The notes beneath the pieces were generated by a model. That model saw nothing but the letters and a program-made list of their open reading frames with translations. It was not told where the DNA came from and did not search any database. A stretch of DNA of 64,000 bases from Colwellia sp. 12G3 (lineage in GTDB: Bacteria > Pseudomonadota > Gammaproteobacteria > Enterobacterales > Alteromonadaceae), in assembly GCF_002836775.1 (NCBI RefSeq), contig NZ_PJAQ01000017.1, positions 186,001-250,000 of the forward strand, read 5' to 3'. Position numbers and translations under genes: made by a program. Below are positions 25,154-35,312 of this stretch, piece by piece; positions within the stretch are counted from its first letter, which is position 1, and each line of letters opens with the position of its first letter.

Positions 25154-28100
25154 TTACAACGTATTGTGCAACTCTTGCACTGTACGAACAGTACTCATTT
25201 CATCTGCAGCATGAGCCATACAAGTAGCAAATGCAGCATTTAATGTCGTAGTATAAGCAACTTTATAACGTAATGCACCACCACGTAATACTTTAGAATC
25301 TTCAATGGCTTTGCGGCCTTCTGTTGTATTAATAATGTAGCTGTATTCGCTGTTTTTGATTCTATCAAGAATATGTGGACGACCTTCATGCACTTTATTC
25401 ACACGTCGAACCGGAACGCCCGCTTCACGTAAAATGACTTCAGTGCCGTGAGTCGCATCAATATCATAACCCAAATCAATCATGATTTTAGCTAGTTCTA
25501 ATACGCGAACTTTGTCACTATCACGTACTGAAATTAAAGCTCGACCAGTTTTAGGTACCGAAACGCCAGCACCTAGGCTTGCTTTAGCATAAGCTTCTTC
25601 GAAGGTGTCACCTACGCCCATTACTTCACCTGTTGAACGCATTTCTGGGCCAACTAAAGGATCACTACCATGGAACTTGTTAAACGGAATAACCACTTCT
25701 TTAACAGAGAAATACTTCGGAATCACTTCCTTAGTAATGCCCTGTTCTTTCAATGATTTACCAGCCATTACTCGAGCACCTACTTTAGCAAGTGGTACTG
25801 ACGTTGCTTTTGAAACAAACGGAATAGTACGTGCTGCACGTGGGTTAACTTCAATGATATAAACTTCATTGTCTTTTACAGCCATTTGCGTATTCATTAA
25901 ACCAATAACACCTAGTTCAAAGGCCAAATCTGTTACTTGCTTACGCATAACATCTTGGATTTCTTGGCTTAAGCTATAGGCTGGTAATGAACATGCGCTA
26001 TCACCTGAGTGAACGCCAGCTTGTTCAATGTGCTGCATAATGCCACCAATAACAACGTCTGTGCCATCACAGACAACGTCAATGTCTACTTCAATCGCAT
26101 CATCAAGGAAGTGATCAAGTAATACTGGCGAGTCATTAGAAACACTTACCGCTTCAGTCATGTAACGACGTAAATCATCTAAATCATAAACGATTTCCAT
26201 TGCGCGACCACCCAATACATAAGATGGACGTACAACTAGAGGGAAGCCAATACCTTCAGCTTTTGCCATGGCTTCTTCTAATGAAGTTACTGTGGCATTT
26301 TCTGGTTGTAGTAAACCTAAACGGTCAACTGCTTGTTGGAAGCGTTCTCTGTCTTCTGCACGGTCAATCGCGTCTGGAGAAGTACCAATAATTGGTACGC
26401 CAGCAGCTTCTAAAGCACGAGCTAATTTAAGTGGTGTTTGACCACCGTATTGCACGATAACGCCTTTAGGTTTTTCAATACGTACAATCTCAAGTACATC
26501 TTCAAAGGTAATTGATTCGAAGTATAAACGGTCTGACGTATCGTAATCGGTAGAAACAGTTTCAGGGTTACAGTTAACCATGATAGTTTCATAACCATCT
26601 TCACGAAGTGCTAATGCAGCATGAACACAACAGTAATCAAATTCAATACCTTGACCAATACGGTTAGGGCCACCACCTAAAATCATAATTGATTCTTTGT
26701 CAGTCGGGTTTGATTCACACTCTTCGTCGTAAGTTGAATACATATAAGCCGTATCAGAGCTAAACTCTGCAGCGCACGTATCAACACGTTTGTACACTGG
26801 GAAGATATCTGCGTTATGACGTTTTTTACGTACTTCAGCTTCAGATACACCAATAAGGTCAGCTAAACGAGAATCGGCAAAACCTTTACGTTTAAGTTTG
26901 CGTAAATATTCAGGCGCTAATACTTTTAAACCACCTTCAGCAACTTTCGCTTCTTCTAAAATAATATCTTCAATTTGTATTAGGAACCAACGATCAATTT
27001 TAGTTAAATTGAAGACTTCGTCTACAGTCAAACCTAAACGGAACGCATCACCTATATACCAAATACGATCACAGCCAGCTTCTTGTAGCTCATGCATTAT
27101 CTTAGTTTTAGCACCCGGTTGAGTCACATCAACAATCGAATCAAAACCGTTTACGCCAACTTCTAAGCCGCGTAATGCTTTTTGTAAAGATTCTTGTTGG
27201 TTACGGCCAATAGCCATTACTTCACCAACAGACTTCATTTGCGTGGTTAATCTGTCTTCAGAACCAGCGAATTTTTCGAAGTTAAAACGTGGGATCTTAG
27301 TCACAACGTAATCAATAGTTGGCTCAAATGATGCTGGAGTTTTACCGCCAGTGATATCATTACTTAATTCATCTAAGGTATAACCTACCGCTAACTTAGC
27401 GGCGATTTTAGCAATAGGGAAACCTGTTGCTTTTGACGCTAATGCTGATGAACGAGATACGCGTGGGTTCATTTCAATAATAACCATACGGCCAGTATCT
27501 GGACAAATACCAAACTGTACGTTTGAACCACCTGTTTCAACACCAATTTCACGCAATACCGCTAAAGAAGCGTTACGCATGATTTGATATTCTTTGTCCG
27601 TTAAGGTTTGCGCTGGTGCAACTGTAATTGAATCACCGGTATGAATACCCATTGGGTCGATGTTTTCAATGGTACAAATAATGATACAGTTATCATTTTT
27701 GTCGCGAACCACTTCCATTTCGTATTCTTTCCAACCGATTAATGATTCATCGATTAGTAATTCTGACGTTGGAGAAAGGTCTAAACCACGCGTACAAATT
27801 TCATCAAATTCTTCGATGTTGTATGCTATACCGCCACCAGTGCCACCCATAGTAAATGAAGGCCGAATAATACAAGGAAAACCTAATATCTTACTTGCTG
27901 CGTGTGCTTCTTCAATAGTATGTACAATTTCAGCATTTGGCGTATCAAGGCCAATTGCTTTCATTGCTTTGTCAAAACGAGAGCGATCTTCTGCTTTATC
28001 AATTGCATCGGCAGTAGCGCCAATCATTTCAACATTAAATTCTTTTAGTACGCCTTTGGCTTCAAGTTCTAAAGCACAGTTTAATGCGGTTTGACCACCC

Positions 28101-28369
28101 ATTGTAGGTAGAACAGCACATGGACGTTCTTTTTCAATAATATTACGTACAACTTCCCAGTGAATTGGTTCGATATAAGTCGCATCGGCCATATCAGGGT
28201 CTGTCATTATCGTTGCAGGGTTAGAGTTAACTAAAATAACTCGATAACCTTCTTCACGAAGTGCTTTACACGCTTGAGCGCCAGAATAATCAAACTCACA
28301 GGCTTGGCCAATAACGATTGGACCTGCACCTAAGATCAAGATACTTTTTATATCAGTACGTTTTCCCAT
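25154..28369 (-). CDS. carB: Carbamoyl-phosphate synthase large subunit
   Basis: CarB makes carbamoyl phosphate from bicarbonate, ammonia (from CarA) and two ATP for pyrimidine and arginine synthesis. It is 1071 residues (E. coli 1073). Two homologous ATP-grasp halves are visible: [13 protein letters not shown] near 172 and [14 protein letters not shown] near 710, each with EVNPR or [18 protein letters not shown] metal and phosphate motifs. The C-terminal MGS-like allosteric domain begins near 935. It follows carA by 28 bases in the dapB-carA-carB order. Confidence 0.98.
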   Translation of the reverse strand: MGKRTDIKSILILGAGPIVIGQACEFDYSGAQACKALREEGYRVILVNSNPATIMTDPDMADATYIEPIHWEVVRNIIEKERPCAVLPTMGGQTALNCALELEAKGVLKEFNVEMIGATADAIDKAEDRSRFDKAMKAIGLDTPNAEIVHTIEEAHAASKILGFPCIIRPSFTMGGTGGGIAYNIEEFDEICTRGLDLSPTSELLIDESLIGWKEYEMEVVRDKNDNCIIICTIENIDPMGIHTGDSITVAPAQTLTDKEYQIMRNASLAVLREIGVETGGSNVQFGICPDTGRMVIIEMNPRVSRSSALASKATGFPIAKIAAKLAVGYTLDELSNDITGGKTPASFEPTIDYVVTKIPRFNFEKFAGSEDRLTTQMKSVGEVMAIGRNQQESLQKALRGLEVGVNGFDSIVDVTQPGAKTKIMHELQEAGCDRIWYIGDAFRLGLTVDEVFNLTKIDRWFLIQIEDIILEEAKVAEGGLKVLAPEYLRKLKRKGFADSRLADLIGVSEAEVRKKRHNADIFPVYKRVDTCAAEFSSDTAYMYSTYDEECESNPTDKESIMILGGGPNRIGQGIEFDYCCVHAALALREDGYETIMVNCNPETVSTDYDTSDRLYFESITFEDVLEIVRIEKPKGVIVQYGGQTPLKLARALEAAGVPIIGTSPDAIDRAEDRERFQQAVDRLGLLQPENATVTSLEEAMAKAEGIGFPLVVRPSYVLGGRAMEIVYDLDDLRRYMTEAVSVSNDSPVLLDHFLDDAIEVDIDVVCDGTDVVIGGIMQHIEQAGVHSGDSACSLPAYSLSQEIQDVMRKQVTDLAFELGVIGLMNTQMAVKDNEVYIIEVNPRAARTIPFVSKATSVPLAKVGARVMAGKSLKEQGITKEVIPKYFSVKEVVIPFNKFHGSDPLVGPEMRSTGEVMGVGDTFEEAYAKASLGAGVSVPKTGRALISVRDSDKVRVLELAKIMIDLGYDIDATHGTEVILREAGVPVRRVNKVHEGRPHILDRIKNSEYSYIINTTEGRKAIEDSKVLRGGALRYKVAYTTTLNAAFATCMAHAADEMSTVRTVQELHNTL

Positions 28370-28397
28370 TACTTTCTCTCTTTTCTTGTCTGTCGGC

Positions 28398-29573
28398 TTA
28401 AGCGTTGTTTGATTTGTAGATTTTGATCAAATCAATAAAGTGATCAAATAATGGCGCGGCATCTGTTGGACCTGGGCTTGCTTCAGGGTGACCTTGGAAG
28501 CTAAACGCAGCTTTATCTGTTAAATGAATACCTTGAATCGAGCCATCAAATAATGAAGTATGCGTTACTTTAATATTTTCAGGCATATTGGTTTCATCAA
28601 TAGCAAAACCATGGTTTTGCGAAGTAATCATCACAACATCACGAGCAAAATCTTTCACTGGGTGGTTAGCACCATGATGACCAAATTTCATTTTTAAGGT
28701 TTTTGCGCCAGTGGCAAGACCTAATAATTGATGACCTAAACAGATACCAAAAACAGGTATTTCTGTTTCTAGGAATGTTTTAATCGCTGCGATAGCGTAA
28801 TCACATGGTTCTGGATCACCAGGTCCATTTGATAAGAAAATACCATCTGGGTTCATCGCAAGTACTTCACTCGCTGGTGTTTGTGCTGGTACCACGGTTA
28901 ATTTACAACCACGGTCAACTAACATACGTAAAATGTTGTGTTTAGCACCAAAATCATAAGCAACAACATGGAAGTCAAAGCTATCAGGTTTAGTAAAACC
29001 TGTGCCTGTGTTATCACCATTACTTAAATCAAGGGTCCAACTGCCTTCAGTCCACTGATATTGTTCTTTAGTAGAAACAACCTTAGCTAAATCCATGCCT
29101 TTAAGACCTGGGAATGCTTGGGCTTTTGTTAGTGCTTCAGCATGTAAACTCTCATCGCTACTATCATCAAGCGTTAAGATACAACCATTTTGAGCACCTT
29201 TTTCACGTAAAATCCGCGTTAATTTACGTGTATCGATATCCGCAATACCTAAAATATTATGGTCAATTAAGTAATCACTTAAATTTTGTTCATTTCGAAA
29301 GTTACTAGCAAGTAGTGGCAAATCACGAATAACAAGACCTTTAGCAACAATGCTATTAGACTCTTTATCTTCGCTATTAGTACCTGTGTTACCTATGTGC
29401 GGGTAAGTCAGGGTAATAATTTGCTCTGCATATGATGGGTCGGTAAGGATTTCCTGATAACCTGTCATAGAAGTGTTAAATACCACCTCCCCAACAGCCG
29501 AGCCTTGTGCACCAATTGCGGTGCCTTTAAAAACAGTGCCGTCTTCAAGCACTAAAATAGCAGATGTAGCCAA
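28398..29573 (-). CDS. carA: Carbamoyl-phosphate synthase small subunit
   Basis: CarA hydrolyses glutamine and passes ammonia to CarB. A TTG start (complement at 29571-29573) is chosen because GGAGG lies 5 bases before it and the product then begins [12 protein letters not shown], aligning with known CarA proteins; this gives 391 residues. Upstream in-frame codons would add 33 residues with no homologue. The class I amidotransferase triad is clear: Cys in [13 protein letters not shown], and His and Glu in [11 protein letters not shown]. dapB lies upstream on the same strand, 279 bases away. Confidence 0.95.
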   Translation of the reverse strand: MATSAILVLEDGTVFKGTAIGAQGSAVGEVVFNTSMTGYQEILTDPSYAEQIITLTYPHIGNTGTNSEDKESNSIVAKGLVIRDLPLLASNFRNEQNLSDYLIDHNILGIADIDTRKLTRILREKGAQNGCILTLDDSSDESLHAEALTKAQAFPGLKGMDLAKVVSTKEQYQWTEGSWTLDLSNGDNTGTGFTKPDSFDFHVVAYDFGAKHNILRMLVDRGCKLTVVPAQTPASEVLAMNPDGIFLSNGPGDPEPCDYAIAAIKTFLETEIPVFGICLGHQLLGLATGAKTLKMKFGHHGANHPVKDFARDVVMITSQNHGFAIDETNMPENIKVTHTSLFDGSIQGIHLTDKAAFSFQGHPEASPGPTDAAPLFDHFIDLIKIYKSNNA

Positions 29574-29831
29574 TGTAACCTCCAAAGAAGAAATAAACGT
29601 AAACGCGCATGTAACAGCAAGTGCTCCGTGCATTTGCTTTTTACTGTACTTCCCGTACAAAAAAGATGTCAAAAGCTACTTTTCAGTTAAATTTTTGACA
29701 AAATCCACTTATTTTACGCTTGTACTCTACTTTCGTCTAGTAATAAAATGTAAAAACCATGCCTTTTCTTGCTTTTCCTAGCATTTACCAGTCAAAGGTC
29801 TGAAAAGACTACTTATCTATTATGAAATTCC

Positions 29832-29851
29832 GTTAATACCTGGGTATTAAC
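29832..29851. repeat. Perfect palindrome at the end of dapB
   Basis: GTTAATACCTGGGTATTAAC is a perfect 20-base palindrome directly after the dapB stop codon. It lacks a T run, so it could be an mRNA 3-prime stabiliser or a regulatory site before carA rather than a terminator. Confidence 0.45.
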
Positions 29852-29852
29852 A

Positions 29853-30659
29853 TTAATCTTTTAATCCGAGTACGTCTTGCATATCATAAAATCCTGCATC
29901 TGCATCTTTTAACCAAAAGGCTGCACGCATAGCCCCTAGAGCAAATGTCATTCGAGAGCTCGCTTTATGCGTAATTTCAAGTCGCTCACCTAGATCAGCA
30001 AAAATAGCGGTATGCTCACCAACAATGTCGCCAGCTCTAACCGTCGCAAAACCAATCGTTTCTCTGTCACGCTCTTCGGTTATGCCCTCACGACCATAAA
30101 CCGCTACTTTATTTAAGTCTCGCCCTAAAGTATCAGCAATGACTTGCCCTATTTTGACAGCCGTCCCAGAGGGTGCATCTTTCTTAAATCTGTGATGCGC
30201 TTCAAAAATTTCTATATCAGTATAGTCACCAATTGCTTTAGCGGTAATTTGTAATAACTTAAACATTAAATTAACACCAACACTGGTATTAGGCGCTAAA
30301 ATGACTGGCATAGTTTTACCCGCCTGTTCAATAATTTGTACTTGTTCATCAGAAAAGCCTGTAGTCCCTATAACTAAGGCTTTTTTATTTTTATTGCACC
30401 ATGAAAGGTTTTCTAGGGTGGTATTTATCGAGGTAAAATCAATAAAAACATCCGCGTCAGCCAATTGAGTTAATGCTGTTGATGTTTTAAGGCCTATTGC
30501 GCCAATACCTGACAATTCCCCTAAATCAAAATCGACAAAAGATGAACTGCTACGTACGCTACCACCAACCAATTCAATATTTTCATGCTCATGAGCTGCC
30601 TGAATTAAGTTACGTCCCATACGGCCACTACAACCTAAAATAGCTACTTTTACTTTCAT
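29853..30659 (-). CDS. dapB: 4-hydroxy-tetrahydrodipicolinate reductase
   Basis: DapB reduces 4-hydroxy-tetrahydrodipicolinate with NAD(P)H in lysine and diaminopimelate synthesis. It is 268 residues. The dinucleotide loop is [14 protein letters not shown] near residue 6, and the catalytic block [19 protein letters not shown] near 155 contains the active His, Lys and substrate-binding residues. It lies upstream of carA as in E. coli. Confidence 0.97.
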   Translation of the reverse strand: MKVKVAILGCSGRMGRNLIQAAHEHENIELVGGSVRSSSSFVDFDLGELSGIGAIGLKTSTALTQLADADVFIDFTSINTTLENLSWCNKNKKALVIGTTGFSDEQVQIIEQAGKTMPVILAPNTSVGVNLMFKLLQITAKAIGDYTDIEIFEAHHRFKKDAPSGTAVKIGQVIADTLGRDLNKVAVYGREGITEERDRETIGFATVRAGDIVGEHTAIFADLGERLEITHKASSRMTFALGAMRAAFWLKDADAGFYDMQDVLGLKD

Positions 30660-30774
30660 AATGTTCTCTACTGTTTTTCATAAGAGCGGAAACCGCTGAT
30701 AAATTTTAATTAAATACTCGAGACTGCCTATTCGCGATTAGTATTAGACACTATCTATTTTCAACAAATAGATA

Positions 30775-31191
30775 TTACCAACTAAGTGGCTCTGTTAATG
30801 TTAACGAGTTATCTAGTTCATGAGAAATAACATTAATAATTTTAAATGTCCCCTCGTGGTCTAAGACATGATAAATAGCAGTGAAATCTGCAAAGACTTG
30901 CCCCTGCCCATCGATAAAATCCCAATCTATGCACACTAAATATAACTGTTTACTAACCTGCTCAAAAGAGGCTTTTTTCGCAATGATATTACTGGTCTTT
31001 GCTTCTTTGAGTTGAGTTAAAATAGTTGAAAATTCTTTATCGCAATCAGATTGACTTGAAAGTAAAACTATTTTGTCAGGTGTATTTAGTGTGCATGGTA
31101 AGTGATAACAACGGCTCACCTCTTCAAGATCATATTGAAGGAAGGCATTTTGATAACGTTGAAATAGCTGTTGCAGCTTTATTTGTAACAT
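30775..31191 (-). CDS. Small protein of possible NTF2-like fold
   Basis: A 138-residue cytosolic protein without a recognised family name. The layout LFQRYQNAFLQYDLEEVSRCYHLPCTL at the N-terminus and CIDWDFIDGQGQVFADFTAIYHVL at the C-terminus resembles the helix-then-curved-sheet pattern of NTF2/SnoaL-like proteins, which serve as enzymes or binding scaffolds. No signal peptide or membrane segment. It lies between fklB and dapB in the same direction, with a terminator upstream and 115 bases to dapB. The fold is tentative and the role unknown. Confidence 0.55.
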   Translation of the reverse strand: MLQIKLQQLFQRYQNAFLQYDLEEVSRCYHLPCTLNTPDKIVLLSSQSDCDKEFSTILTQLKEAKTSNIIAKKASFEQVSKQLYLVCIDWDFIDGQGQVFADFTAIYHVLDHEGTFKIINVISHELDNSLTLTEPLSW

Positions 31192-31216
31192 AGGCTTTGT
31201 CTATTGGTTTTAGCTT

Positions 31217-31242
31217 AAAAAAAAGCCCTCAATTGAGGGCTT
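31217..31242 (-). terminator. Intrinsic terminator of fklB
   Basis: AAAGCCCTC-AATT-GAGGGCTTT is a tight GC-rich hairpin followed on the minus strand by a long T run, 18 bases after the fklB stop codon. Confidence 0.9.
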
Positions 31243-31259
31243 TCATTATAATACACTAT

Positions 31260-31871
31260 TTACTTGATGCTTAATAATTCAACATCAAATACTAACGTAG
31301 CATATGGAGGAATTGCACCTTGAGAACCGCGTTCACCGTAAGCTAAGTCATAAGGGATAGTTAATTTCCACTTACTGCCTTCAGTCATTAACTGTAATGC
31401 TTCAGTCCAACCAGCGATAACGCCGTTTACTGGAAATTCAGCCGGTTGACCGCGTTCAACAGAACTATCGAAAACGTCACCGTTAGTGAATGTACCGTGG
31501 TAATGAACACTTACAGTGCTTTCAGCTGCTGGCTTTTCGCCTTCACCGGTAGTAATTACTTCGTACTGTAAACCAGATTCAGTGACATGAACTTCATCAC
31601 GTTTAGCATTATCCGCTAAGAATTGTTCGCCTTCTGCAGATGCTTCTTTAGCAGCTGCTTGCTCTTGCTCTTGTAGTTTTTTAGACACTACAGAAAAAGC
31701 TGCGTTTAAGTCTTCATCTGAAACTTGGCTAGCTGCATCAGCAAGCGCATCAGCAATACCGGCTTGTACTGCAGTGATATCAAATTCTTTAAAAGGGTTA
31801 CTGCGAAGTTGGTCACCTAGTTGACGACCTACGCCATAACTAACACGTTGTTCAATAGTTTCAAAACTCAT
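31260..31871 (-). CDS. fklB: FKBP-type peptidyl-prolyl isomerase
   Basis: A 203-residue cytosolic FKBP close in length to E. coli FklB. Residues 1-80 form the helical dimerisation domain (SYGVGRQLGDQL...). Residues 100-203 are the FKBP domain, with VSVHYHGTFTNGDVFDSSVERGQPAEFPVNGVIAGWTEALQLM and AYGERGSQGAIPPYATLVFDVELL split across the active-site strands. It assists proline isomerisation during folding. No signal peptide, so it is not FkpA or the periplasmic form. Confidence 0.9.
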   Translation of the reverse strand: MSFETIEQRVSYGVGRQLGDQLRSNPFKEFDITAVQAGIADALADAASQVSDEDLNAAFSVVSKKLQEQEQAAAKEASAEGEQFLADNAKRDEVHVTESGLQYEVITTGEGEKPAAESTVSVHYHGTFTNGDVFDSSVERGQPAEFPVNGVIAGWTEALQLMTEGSKWKLTIPYDLAYGERGSQGAIPPYATLVFDVELLSIK

Positions 31872-32065
31872 TGGTATATAAACTCCAGACTCTGTTGTCT
31901 TTTTAATGATTAATATTTTTAAAGTAAACCTAATTAAATGAAGGTTTAAAATTATCGATATTCTAGCATAAAAGCTCTAATGCGAACAACTTGAAATTAC
32001 CCAGCGAGCCTAGAAAATTGCTGTCAATGCCCGTAAAAATCACATAAAAATAAAGACCTACAAAC

Positions 32066-32100
32066 AAAAAACTCGTTACATTTTAAGGTAACGAGTTTTT
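32066..32100 (-). terminator. Intrinsic terminator of putP
   Basis: AAAAACTCGTTAC and GTAACGAGTTTTT pair around a short loop, 31 bases after the putP stop codon. Confidence 0.85.
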
Positions 32101-32130
32101 AGACGAACTATTTATCGCACATTAAATTAC

Positions 32131-33618
32131 TTATTTATGATGCTCTAACATTTCATCAAACTTAAGACAGATACTCTCTTCAACTTTAGGAGAGAGTTTA
32201 CTGACGATATAAATAGCCAATGAACAAACAATAAAGCCAGGTACTATTTCATACATAACAGCACTAAGCGCCTGTCCACCAATGGTGATAGGTGCATAAA
32301 TCCAAATAAGTACTGTTACTGCGCCACTTAGCATTCCGACTAAGGCGCCATTACGTGTCATATCTTTCCAATATAAACAGCCAATAACAACCGGTCCAAA
32401 CGCAGCGCCAAAACCAGCCCAAGCATTACTTACTAAGCTTAAGATACTGCTATCACGATCGTAAGCTAAATAAATGGCGACCAATGCCACCAAAAGTACT
32501 GAAATTCTACCGACTAACACTAATTGCTTTTCACTGGCATCGCGATGAAGGAACGCTTGATAAAAATCACCAGTAAGCGAGCTAGAGGTAACGAGTAGTT
32601 GCGAGGATATAGTACTCATTATTGCGGCGAGTATTGCGGCAAGTAAAAACCCTGCGATTAATGGGCTGAACAATAACTGCGATAATACAATAAAAACCGT
32701 TTCTGCATCGTCGAGTTTTATACCTGTCTTTGCCACATAAGCAATGCCGGCTAAACCAGTTGCCATAGCACCAATAACCGAAACAATCATCCAACTCATA
32801 CCTATGCGGCGTGCTGTTGGCATCTCTTTTACACTTCTAATCGCCATAAAGCGAACGATGATATGCGGTTGACCAAAGTAGCCTAAGCCCCAAGCCATAG
32901 CAGAGATAATACCAATGGCGCTAACACCACTGAAAATATTTAATAGATCTGGGTTTATCGTTTCGATAGTACTTTGCATCTCAGCCAAGCCGCCTATTTC
33001 ACTTATCGCGACAACAGGCACTAACACTAAGGCAACAAACATAATACAGCCTTGTACAAAGTCGGTTAAGCTTACCGCTAAAAACCCACCAAATAAGGTG
33101 TAAGCGACCACAACACTCGCGGTCACATATAAGCCTAGCTCATAGTTCAAGCCAAAAGAGCTTTCAAATAATTTGCCACCAGCAACAACACCACTTGAGG
33201 TATAAAGGGTGAAAAACACGACAATAACAACTGATGATACAATTCTTAATAAGCGTGACTTATCGTTAAATCGATTTTCAAAAAAGTCAGGTAAAGTAAT
33301 CGAGTCATTCGCGATCTCGGTGTAGGTTCTCAGGCGTGGTGCAACCACTAAGTAATTAATAAACGCGCCTATAACTAAACCAATAGCGATCCAAAGACTA
33401 CTCAAGCCACTTATATACATGGCGCCTGGTAATCCCATCAACATCCAACCACTCATGTCAGAAGCGCCGGCAGACAATGCAGCGACACTAGGTGATAAAC
33501 TTCGACCACCTAGCATATAGCCAGCAACGTCGCTGGTTGATTTTTTGTAAGCATATAAGCCAATTAACAGCATGACGATGAAGTAGAGAGTTAAAGAAAT
33601 TAAGGTACCGATAGCCAA
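32131..33618 (-). CDS. putP: Sodium/proline symporter
   Basis: PutP imports proline with sodium in the inner membrane. It is 495 residues with about 13 membrane segments, and matches the SSSF family in SAGASDMSGWMLMGLPGA near residue 48 (sodium-site Asp55-like and Ser residues) and GYFGQPHIIVRFMAIRS near 245. The C-terminal DRDSSILSLVSNAWAGFGAAFGPV block is diagnostic of PutP. No putA is adjacent. It is monocistronic. In a marine organism it would also serve osmoprotectant uptake. Confidence 0.93.
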   Translation of the reverse strand: MAIGTLISLTLYFIVMLLIGLYAYKKSTSDVAGYMLGGRSLSPSVAALSAGASDMSGWMLMGLPGAMYISGLSSLWIAIGLVIGAFINYLVVAPRLRTYTEIANDSITLPDFFENRFNDKSRLLRIVSSVVIVVFFTLYTSSGVVAGGKLFESSFGLNYELGLYVTASVVVAYTLFGGFLAVSLTDFVQGCIMFVALVLVPVVAISEIGGLAEMQSTIETINPDLLNIFSGVSAIGIISAMAWGLGYFGQPHIIVRFMAIRSVKEMPTARRIGMSWMIVSVIGAMATGLAGIAYVAKTGIKLDDAETVFIVLSQLLFSPLIAGFLLAAILAAIMSTISSQLLVTSSSLTGDFYQAFLHRDASEKQLVLVGRISVLLVALVAIYLAYDRDSSILSLVSNAWAGFGAAFGPVVIGCLYWKDMTRNGALVGMLSGAVTVLIWIYAPITIGGQALSAVMYEIVPGFIVCSLAIYIVSKLSPKVEESICLKFDEMLEHHK

Positions 33619-33870
33619 AGTAATTACCTGCTTATTGTTGAGCTAGTTAATGATTAGGTCGCTAAACTAGCAAAATTAGCGAAACAATGAAACCTTAGTC
33701 GAATAAGTCATTGTTTGCTTATGAACATAACTAGCGTTAATAGTAAGTAAATAAGAGCGGCAATTGAGGCTAAAAGGCAAACAAATTCAAAAAACTAATG
33801 CAATAAATATGGCTATACCATATATTTAGTAGTAATTACCCCATAGAACCTGAGCTAGTTAATAAAATTT

Positions 33871-35091
33871 ATGAATTTTTACGCTGCAAGACAACCTATA
33901 TTAGATAAAAGTAAAAAACTTTTTGCTTATGAATTACTTTTTCGTGACAGCATAAATAATGTATTTCCAGATATAGATGGCGATGAAGCTACAAGCAAAA
34001 TGATTGAAGCTAGTCGATTTAATATGGGCATCAGTGATTTTACGGGTAATAAGCCCGCTTTTATTAACTTTACACTTGAAACGTTGAGTCAAGGCTACCC
34101 TGAAATGCTTACGCCTGATGAAGTAGTCGTTGAAATTCTTGAAACGATAAAACCAGGTAAAAAGTTATTAGCACTTTGTAAAGATTTACATAAAAAAGGT
34201 TACACCCTTGCGTTAGATGATTATGAACATCAAAATGTTTGGGCGCATTTTTATCCTTATATTAAAATCATTAAAATTGATATTCAACAAAGTGGACTTG
34301 ATGAAATCAAAGAAGTGCTAGGCGCGGTTAAAGATCACCCTCATATAAAAATGTTAGCTGAAAAAGTGGAAACATATGAAGAATATAATCAAATGCTGCA
34401 ACTGGGCTTTGATTATTTTCAAGGGTACTTCTTTGCTAAACCTGAAATGATTAAGACTAAAAACCTATCACCTTCACAAATGGCAATGGCCGAATTACTT
34501 TATGAAACATCTAAAACTGAGCTTGATTTAAACAGTATCACCAGTGTTTTTGAACGCGATGTTTCTTTATCTTATAAGCTATTACGTTATGCTAACTCTG
34601 CAATTTTCAAACGTCGCAACGAAATTTCTACTATCAAACAAGCGTTAGTTATTTTAGGCTCAGGTGAATTAAAACGTTTTATTGGATTAATGTTTGCCGT
34701 TACCGCAAATCCTGATAAGCCATCAGAATTAATTAACTTAGCGATGACAAGAGCAAAATTTTGTGAGTTGGTTGCACAGGATATTCGTTCTCAACTTGAT
34801 GCTTCTATCGCCTTTTTAACGGGGCTGTTATCAATGATTGACGCGATATTAGATGAAGATATGGCTACAGTGTTAGAAAAACTACCGCTTTCAAATGATA
34901 TTAAAGAGCCACTACTTACTAAAAAAGGTGTTATGGCAGCATTAATAAAGCTAGTTGAATTTATCGAACAAGCAGACTGGGATAAAACCACCTTGGTAAT
35001 GGACAAACTAAAACTCGATAAAGATAAAGTGGTTGAACATTATAATCAAGCCGTCGCTTGGGCTGATGAACAAACAGAGGTAATGGATTAA
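33871..35091 (+). CDS. Degenerate EAL domain plus HDOD domain protein
   Basis: A 406-residue cytosolic signalling protein. Residues 1-195 are EAL-like, but ELLFR replaces the EAL motif proper and LALDDYEHQ replaces the DDFGTGYSS metal region, while FINFT, VVEILE, IKIDI, EKVET and QGYFFAKP remain. Catalytic residues for cyclic-di-GMP hydrolysis therefore appear lost. Residues 200-385 form an HDOD domain (SVFERDVSLSYKLLRYANSA). This architecture matches CdgJ/YuxH-like proteins, which affect motility. It is monocistronic and ends at an unusual hairpin. Confidence 0.88.
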   Translation: MNFYAARQPILDKSKKLFAYELLFRDSINNVFPDIDGDEATSKMIEASRFNMGISDFTGNKPAFINFTLETLSQGYPEMLTPDEVVVEILETIKPGKKLLALCKDLHKKGYTLALDDYEHQNVWAHFYPYIKIIKIDIQQSGLDEIKEVLGAVKDHPHIKMLAEKVETYEEYNQMLQLGFDYFQGYFFAKPEMIKTKNLSPSQMAMAELLYETSKTELDLNSITSVFERDVSLSYKLLRYANSAIFKRRNEISTIKQALVILGSGELKRFIGLMFAVTANPDKPSELINLAMTRAKFCELVAQDIRSQLDASIAFLTGLLSMIDAILDEDMATVLEKLPLSNDIKEPLLTKKGVMAALIKLVEFIEQADWDKTTLVMDKLKLDKDKVVEHYNQAVAWADEQTEVMD

Positions 35092-35162
35092 CATTAATTT
35101 GACAAAGCTGTAATAATCAAGAAATTTGTATTCCACTACAATCTACACTTATATTTTTACTA

Positions 35163-35208
35163 AAGGTCAATTACTTAGGGTCAATTACTTAGGGTATTGA
35201 CCTTTTTA
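35163..35208 (+). terminator. Terminator with a duplicated left arm
   Basis: GGTCAATTACTTAG occurs twice in tandem (35165-35178 and 35179-35192), followed by ATTGACCTTTTT. Either GGTCAAT copy can pair with ATTGACC, so two hairpins compete for one right arm before the T run. Confidence 0.65.
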
Positions 35209-35312
35209 TACCCTTTTTATTGAAAAATCATTTAGCCATCTAAACCTCTAAGTTGACAGTTCAATTTTTACTTTTATAATGCTACAACAATATTATTTTA
35301 TGTAGTTCTACT

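Noticed and set aside
27660-28094. A 144-codon frame antisense to carB
   Set aside because: It lies wholly inside a conserved gene and reads as a codon-complement shadow.
28398-29672. Longer CarA with a 33-residue N-terminal extension
   Set aside because: The extension has no counterpart in CarA proteins, and a GGAGG site stands 5 bases before the internal TTG.
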